The notes under the pieces were generated by a model, which saw only the letters and a program-made list of their open reading frames with translations, did no database searches and had not been told where the DNA came from. A program made the position numbers and the translations under genes. This document shows, piece by piece, positions 57,921-64,000 of a stretch of 64,000 nt of DNA (the first letter of the stretch is position 1; each line of letters starts with the position of its first letter). This stretch comes from Balaenoptera acutorostrata (lineage: Eukaryota > Chordata > Mammalia > Artiodactyla > Balaenopteridae), in contig NC_080067.1 of NCBI RefSeq assembly GCF_949987535.1, positions 186,001-250,000 of the forward strand. Direction: 5' to 3'.

Positions 57921-59677
57921 TGATCGGGAAAGTTTTCTTAAACACACCTTATTTCTCATCTCCTTGAGCTCGAGTTCGCCATTCCAGCCGATTTACTAGC
58001 CGTCTCCCTCCGTGGAGGATCAACACCTTTAACCTCCTGTTCCGTACAGGTTGCAGTTTGTCCTGAGGATGAACGGGAACAGGGGGAACCAATGAGAGAA
58101 CTAGCTCTAGGTGTTGGGACAGGCACAGGTCACTCTATTTTCCCATCAGGAAGAAGAATTAACCACAAGCTCAGCCTGCCCCCCAGAACCAGAAGAGGGC
58201 CTGAAGCAATCTTGCACTTTTGTGGCCTCTCCCATAAAAGCGATTTGAAAAATGGAGCTCAGGGGCACTGCAATTCACAAACCAGCAGAGTTATAAAGGG
58301 TAACTCTCGTCCACAAATATATTGAAGAAGGCAACGAAGAGGATTTGAAAGCAAGGCAGAATTGCAGGAAAGAGATTTCAGGAGGTAGATTCGAATCGCC
58401 TTGAAAGCACATGAAAAGCCGCAAAACGTGGACAATGATGCCCTTGACCAAAAAGGGCGTATGTGTTTTTTCCTTAATATATTCAGGAAAAAACGCATAC
58501 GCCCTTTTTGGCCAACCAAGCAACCTGGAAATGCAAATCAGCGCTACAAAGAAGTCTCGCTCCCCATGGGGCAAAAGGGCCATGCGGAAAAAATGTCAAA
58601 ATCAGAAATGCAGGACTGGCCATGGAGACATGGGAGCCTTGCTACGCTGATGGGTGGGATGTAAATTGCAAACAGCCACTCTGGAGAAGTGTACGGTGTG
58701 TCCTGAAACATCAAAAAAACACAGCTTGGAGAGCATAGGGCACTTCCACTCATGGGCGTATAAATTGGGAAAACTAAAAATCAGCAAGTCACAGGCACCC
58801 CAAAGTTTAGGGTTGCTCTGTTGACAAGAACCCCCACTTCATTACACCTTAAATATCCTAGGAAAGAGAAAAATGGATAAAGAAGTTGTGCTCCTCATGT
58901 ACAATGGAATATCACTCAGCCATGAAATCAACGTCATAAGGCTAGTAGCAGCACGATGAGTGGATTTAGGTACGACGATTCTAAGTGAAATAAGTCACAC
59001 AGAAAAAGACACTTATCATAAGATATCACTTATAGAGGGAATGTAAAAACCGCTACACTTGAACTGAATTACAAAACAGAACAGAGTCACACGTTTAGAA
59101 AACAAACTATGGCTGCTGAACGGGAAAGATGAGGTGGGGTGATGCATAAAACAAGGGTTTCAAATTAGCTCAGATACCGTTCCATAAACCCAATATGTAA
59201 TAGACAAGACCAACTCCTTGCTCAGTGAACTGGACTCAACACACCCTATTCACCGCACAAGAATATATCTGACTAGTAAGAATCTTCAAACCTATGTATT
59301 GATATCTCTCTGTAAGTGAGTCAAGGGGGTGTAAAGCGGCATAAACACAGCTGTGAAAAGCAGCTAACCCCATTAGAAAAATAAATTACTTTTCAAAACC
59401 CGTGAAACAAAGACAGTGAAAGAGAGAGAAATTCTTACCAAATTCGTTCAGGGGCTGTGATGCAACCTGTATTGACCATATCTAGACACACAGCTGATTG
59501 AGACATAAGGGTGGACACTCTTGGGGCTGAGAGGCTTGGTGAGGTTGGGTAAGCCAACGCAGATCCTTTAAAGTAATACTGCATGGTACCCATCCCATGG
59601 GTCCCAAATCTCCAGGTTCAAGGGCATCTTCCTACGTCGAAAACATGCATGAGAAACCCAGAAGATGGTACACCGTG
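57921..59677 (+). repeat. Satellite monomer B3
   Basis: Full 1,757-bp monomer, near-identical to B4. Private variants are GAGCTCGAGTTCGCC, CCTCTCCCATAAAAGCG, TTGACCAAAAAGG in the palindrome and TTTTCCTTAATATATTC at its centre. Confidence 0.88.
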
Positions 59678-61434
59678 TGATCGGGAAAGTTTTCTTAAAC
59701 GCACCTTATTTCTCATCTCCTTGAGCTCGAGTTCGCCATTCCAGCCGATTTACTAGCCGTCTCCCTCCGTGGAGAATCAACACCTTTAACCTCCTGTTCC
59801 GTACAGGTTGCAGTTTGTCCTGAGGATGAACGGGAACAGGGGGAACCAATGAGAGAACTAGCTCTAGGTGTTGGGACAGGCACAGGTCACTCTATTTTCC
59901 CATCAGGAAGAAGAATTAACCACAAGCTCAGCCTGCCCCCCAGAACCAGAAGAGGGCCTGAAGCAATCTTGCACTTTTGTGGCCTCTCCCATAAAAGCGA
60001 TTTGAAAAATGGAGCTCAGGGGCACTGCAATTCACAAACCAGCAGAGTTATAAATGGTAACTCTCGTCCACAAATATATTGAAGAAGGCAACGAAGAGGA
60101 TTTGAAAGCAAGGCAGAATTGCAGTAAAGAGATTTCAGGAGGTAGATTCGAATCGCCTTGAAAGCACATGAAAAGCCGCAAAACGTGGACAATGATGCCC
60201 TTGACCAAAAAGGGCGTATGTGTTTTTTCCTTAATATATTCAGGAAAAAACGCATACGCCCTTTTTGGCCAACCAAGCAACCTGGAAATGCAAATCAGCG
60301 CTACAAAGAAGTCTCGCTCCTCATGGGGCAAAAGGGCCATGCGGAAAAAATGTCAAAATCAAAAATGCAGGACTGGCCATGGAGAAATGGGAGCCTTGCT
60401 ACGCTGATGGGTGGGATGTAAATTGCAAACAGCCACTCTGGAGAAGTGTACGGTGTGTCCTGAAACATCAAAAAAACACAGCTTGGAGAGCATAGGGCAC
60501 TTCCACTCATGGGCGTATAAATTGGGAAAACTAAAAATCAGCAAGTCACAGGCACCCCACAGTTTAGGGTTGCTCTGTTGACAAGAACCCCCACTTCATT
60601 ACACCTTAAATATCCTAGGAAAGAGAAAAATGGATAAAGAAGTTGTGCTCCTCATGTACAATGGAATATCACTCAGCCATGAAATCAACGTCATAAGGCT
60701 AGTAGCAGCACGATGAGTGGATTTAGGTACGACGATTCTAAGTGAAATAAGTCACACAGAAAAAGACACTTATCATAAGATATCACTTATAGAGGGAATG
60801 TAAAAACCGCTACACTTGAACTGAATTACAAAACAGAACAGAGTCACACGTTTAGAAAACAAACTATGGCTGCTGAACGGGAAAGATGAGGTGGGGTGAT
60901 GCATAAAACAAGGGTTTCAAATTAGCTCAGATACCGTTCCATAAACCCAATATGTAATAGACAAGACCAACTCCTTGCTCAGTGAACTGGACTCAACACA
61001 CCCTATTCACCGCACAAGAATATATCTGACTAGTAAGAATCTTCAAACCTATGTATTGATATCTCTCTGTAAGTGAGTCAAGGGGGTGTAAAGCGGCATA
61101 AACACAGCTGTGAAAAGCAGCTAACCCCATTAGAAAAATAAATTACTTTTCAAAACCCGTGAAACAAAGACAGTGAAAGAGAGAGAAATTCTTACCAAAT
61201 TCGTTCAGGGGCTGTGATGCAACCTGTATTGACCATATCTAGACACACAGCTGATTGAGACATAAGGGTGGACACTCTTGGGGCTGAGAGGCTTGGTGAG
61301 GTTGGGTAAGCCAACGCAGACCCTTTAAAGTAATACTGCATGGTACCCATCCCATGGGTCCCAAATCTCCAGGTTCAAGGGCATCTTCCTACGTCGAAAA
61401 CATGCATGAGAAACCCAGAAGATGGTACATCATG
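59678..61434 (+). repeat. Satellite monomer B4
   Basis: Full 1,757-bp twin of B3; only scattered single-base differences were seen. Together they look like a recent one-monomer duplication. Confidence 0.88.
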
Positions 61435-63194
61435 TGATCGGGAAAGGTTTCTAAAACACACCTCATTTCTCATCTCCTTGAGCTCGGGTTCGCCATTCCA
61501 GCTGCTTTACTAGCCATCTCCGTCCTTGGAGAATCAGCACCGTTAACCTCCTCTACCGTAGAGTTTGCAATTTGTCCTGAGGATGAACGGGAACACGGGG
61601 AACCAATGAGAGACTAGCTCTAGGTGTTGGGACAGGCACAGGTCACTCTATTTTCCCATCAGGAAGAAGAATTAACCACAAGCTCAGCCTGCCCCCCAGA
61701 ACCAGAAGAGGTCCTGAAGCAATCCTGCGCTTTTGCGGCCACCTCCCAAAAAAAACGACTTGTGAAATGGAGCTCAGGGGCACTGCAATTCACAAACCTG
61801 CAGAGTTATAAATGATAACTCTCGTCCACAAATATATTGAGGGAAGGCAACGAAGAGGCTTTGAAAGCAAGGCAGAATTGCAGGAAACAGATTTCAGGAG
61901 GTAGATTCGAATCGCCTTGAAAGCACATGAAAAGCAGCAAAACGTAGACAATGATGCCCTTGCCCCAAAAGGGCGTATGCGTTTTTTCCTGAATATATTC
62001 AGGAAAAAACGCATACGCCCTTTTTGGCCAACCAAGCAACCTGGAAAGGCAAATCAGCGCTCCAAAGAAGTCTCGCTCCCCATCGGGCAAAAGGGCCATG
62101 CGGAAAAATTGTCAAAACCTGAAATGCAGGACCGGCCATGGAGAAATGGGAGCCTTGCTACGCTGATGGGCGGGATGTAAATTGCCAACAGCCACTCTGG
62201 AGAAGTGTACGGTGTGTCCTGAAACATCTAAAAAACACAGATTGGAGAGCATAGGGCACTTCCACTCATGGGCGTATAAATTGGGAAAACTAAAAATCAG
62301 CAAGACACAGGCACCCCAAAGTTTAGGGCTGCTCTGTTGACAAGAACCCCCACTTCATTACACCTTAAATATCCTAGGAAAGAGAAAAATGGATAAAGAA
62401 GTTGTGTTCCTCATGTACAATGGAATATCACTCAGCCATGAAATCAACGTCATAAGGCCAGTAGCAGCACGATGAGTGGACTTAGGTACGACGATTCTCA
62501 GTGAAATAAGTCACACATCAAAAGAAACTTATCGTAAGATATCACTTATAGAGGAAATGTAAAAACCGCTACACTTGAACTGAATTACAAAACAGAACAG
62601 AGTCACACGTTTAGAAAACAAACTATGGCTGCTGAACGGGAAAGGTGAGGTGGGGTGATGCATAGAACAAGGGTTTCAAATTAGCTCAGATACCGTTCCA
62701 TAAACCCAATATGTAATAGAGAAGACCTACTCCTTGCTCAGTGAACTGGACTCAACAGCACCTATTCACCGCAAAAGAATATATCTGACTAGTAAGAATC
62801 TTCAATCCTATGTATTGATATCTCTCTGTAAGTGAGTCAAGGGGGTGTAAAGCGGCATAAACACAGCCGTGAAAAGCAGCTAAACCCCATTATAAAAATA
62901 AATTACTTTTAAAAACCCGTGAAACAAAGACAGTGAAAGAGAGAGAAATTCTTACAAAATTCGTTCAGGGGCTGTGATGCAACCTGGATTGACCATATCT
63001 AGACCCACAGCTGATTGAGACATAAGGGTGGTCACTCTTGGGGCTGAGAGGTTTGGTGAGGTTGGTTGAGCCAACGCAGACCCTTTAAATTAATACTGCA
63101 TGGTACCCATCCCATGGGTCCCAAATCTCCAGGTTCAAGGGCATCTTCCTACATCGAAAACATGCATGAGAAACCCAGAAGATGGTACACCATA
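61435..63194 (+). repeat. Satellite monomer B5
   Basis: Full 1,760-bp monomer. The left palindrome arm is altered (TTGCCCCAAAAGG). Confidence 0.88.
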
Positions 63195-64000
63195 TGATCG
63201 GGAAAGGTTTCTAAAACGCACCTCATTTCTCATCTCCTTGTGCTCGGGTTCACCATTCCAGCCGCTTTACTAGCCATCGCCCTCCCTGGAGAATCAGCAG
63301 CGTTAAGCTCCTCTTCCGTACAGGTTGCAATTTGTCCTGAGGATGAACGGGAACACGGGGAACCAATGAGAGACTAGCTCTAGGTGTTGGGACAGGCACA
63401 GGTCACTCTATTTTCCCATCAGGAAGAAGAATTAACCACAAGCTCAGCCTGCCCCCCAGAACCAGAAGAGTGCCTGAAGGAATCCTGCACTTTTGCGGCC
63501 AGCTCCCAAAAAAGCGACTGGAAAAATGGAGCTCAGTGGCACTGCAATTCACAAACCTGCAGAGTTATAAATGATAACTCTCGTCCACAAATATATTGAG
63601 GGAAGGCAACGAAGAGGCTTTGAAAGCAAGGCAGAATTGCAGGAAACAGATTTCAGGAGGTAGATTCGAATCGCCTTGAAAGCACATGAAAAGCGGCAAA
63701 ACGTGGACAATGATGCCCTTGGCCAAAAAGGGCGTATGCGTTTTTTCCTGAATATATTCAGGAAAAAACGCATACGCCCTTTTTGGCCAACCAAGCCACG
63801 TGGAAAGGCAAATCAGCGCTCCAAAGAAGTCTCGCTTCCCAGCGGGCAAAAGGGCCATGCGGAAAAAAGTGTCCAAACCAGAAATGCAGGACCGGCCATG
63901 GAGAAATGGGAGCCTTGCTACGCTGATGGGCGGGATGTAAATTGCCAACAGCCACTCTGGAGAAGTGTACGGTGTGTCCTGAAACATCTAAAAAACACAG
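63195..64000 (+). repeat. Satellite monomer B6, cut by the window end
   Basis: First 806 bp of a monomer, with a perfect palindrome at 63719-63790. Confidence 0.88.

Larger units (their letters stand above)
54403..64000 (+). repeat. Array B: common cetacean satellite, five full monomers plus a partial one
   Basis: Same monomer and orientation as array A. Phase marks are at 54403, 56162, 57921, 59678, 61435 and 63195, giving lengths of 1,759, 1,759, 1,757, 1,757 and 1,760 bp. The array continues past the window end. Confidence 0.9.

Overview
The window looks like satellite-rich, probably subtelomeric, chromosome from a baleen whale (Mysticeti). Three things point there. The flanks are head-to-tail arrays of a monomer of about 1,760 bp, the length I recall for the common cetacean satellite in mysticetes (delphinoid monomers are nearer 1.58 kb). 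Between them is a second satellite of about 422 bp per unit, half of it degenerate CCCTAA telomere-like repeats, which fits the mysticete heavy satellite of terminal heterochromatin. The interspersed SINEs are tRNA-derived CHR-type elements of whales, hippos and ruminants. These identifications are from memory; no database search was run. I find no protein-coding gene I would defend. One 137-codon open frame (31007-31420, minus) is listed as a weak candidate. The many repeated open frames in the arrays are by-products of tandem repetition.

Layout: (1) 1-18155, array A, ten full 1,758-1,761 bp monomers (A1-A10) and a truncated eleventh (A11), plus orientation. (2) 18156-about 26290, telomere-like heavy satellite, about 20 units, joined directly to array A with no intervening DNA. 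(3) 26290-about 39800, AT-rich low-copy DNA full of LINE-1 pieces and CHR SINEs, containing an old tandem duplication of about 9 kb and a 0.2 kb degenerate telomere-like tract. (4) About 39800-52300, GC-rich low-copy DNA with LTR fragments, three MaLR-like elements, a MIR fragment and three short minisatellites or tandem duplications. (5) About 52300-54402, one strongly diverged satellite monomer (B0) carrying a SINE. (6) 54403-64000, array B, five full monomers and a partial one in the same orientation as array A.

Main points for a second look. The 1.76 kb monomer appears to be a fossil mosaic: its middle kilobase is the 3' end of a LINE-1 (end of ORF2 plus 3'UTR), interrupted by a 72-bp palindrome whose arms resemble a cetartiodactyl mariner-type MITE. 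The boundary monomer B0 preserves the older state. Array A ends 5 bp past the centre of that palindrome, where telomere-like repeats begin. Both satellites show the same higher-order pattern: a multi-unit block duplicated in tandem, with the second copy lacking exactly one unit.
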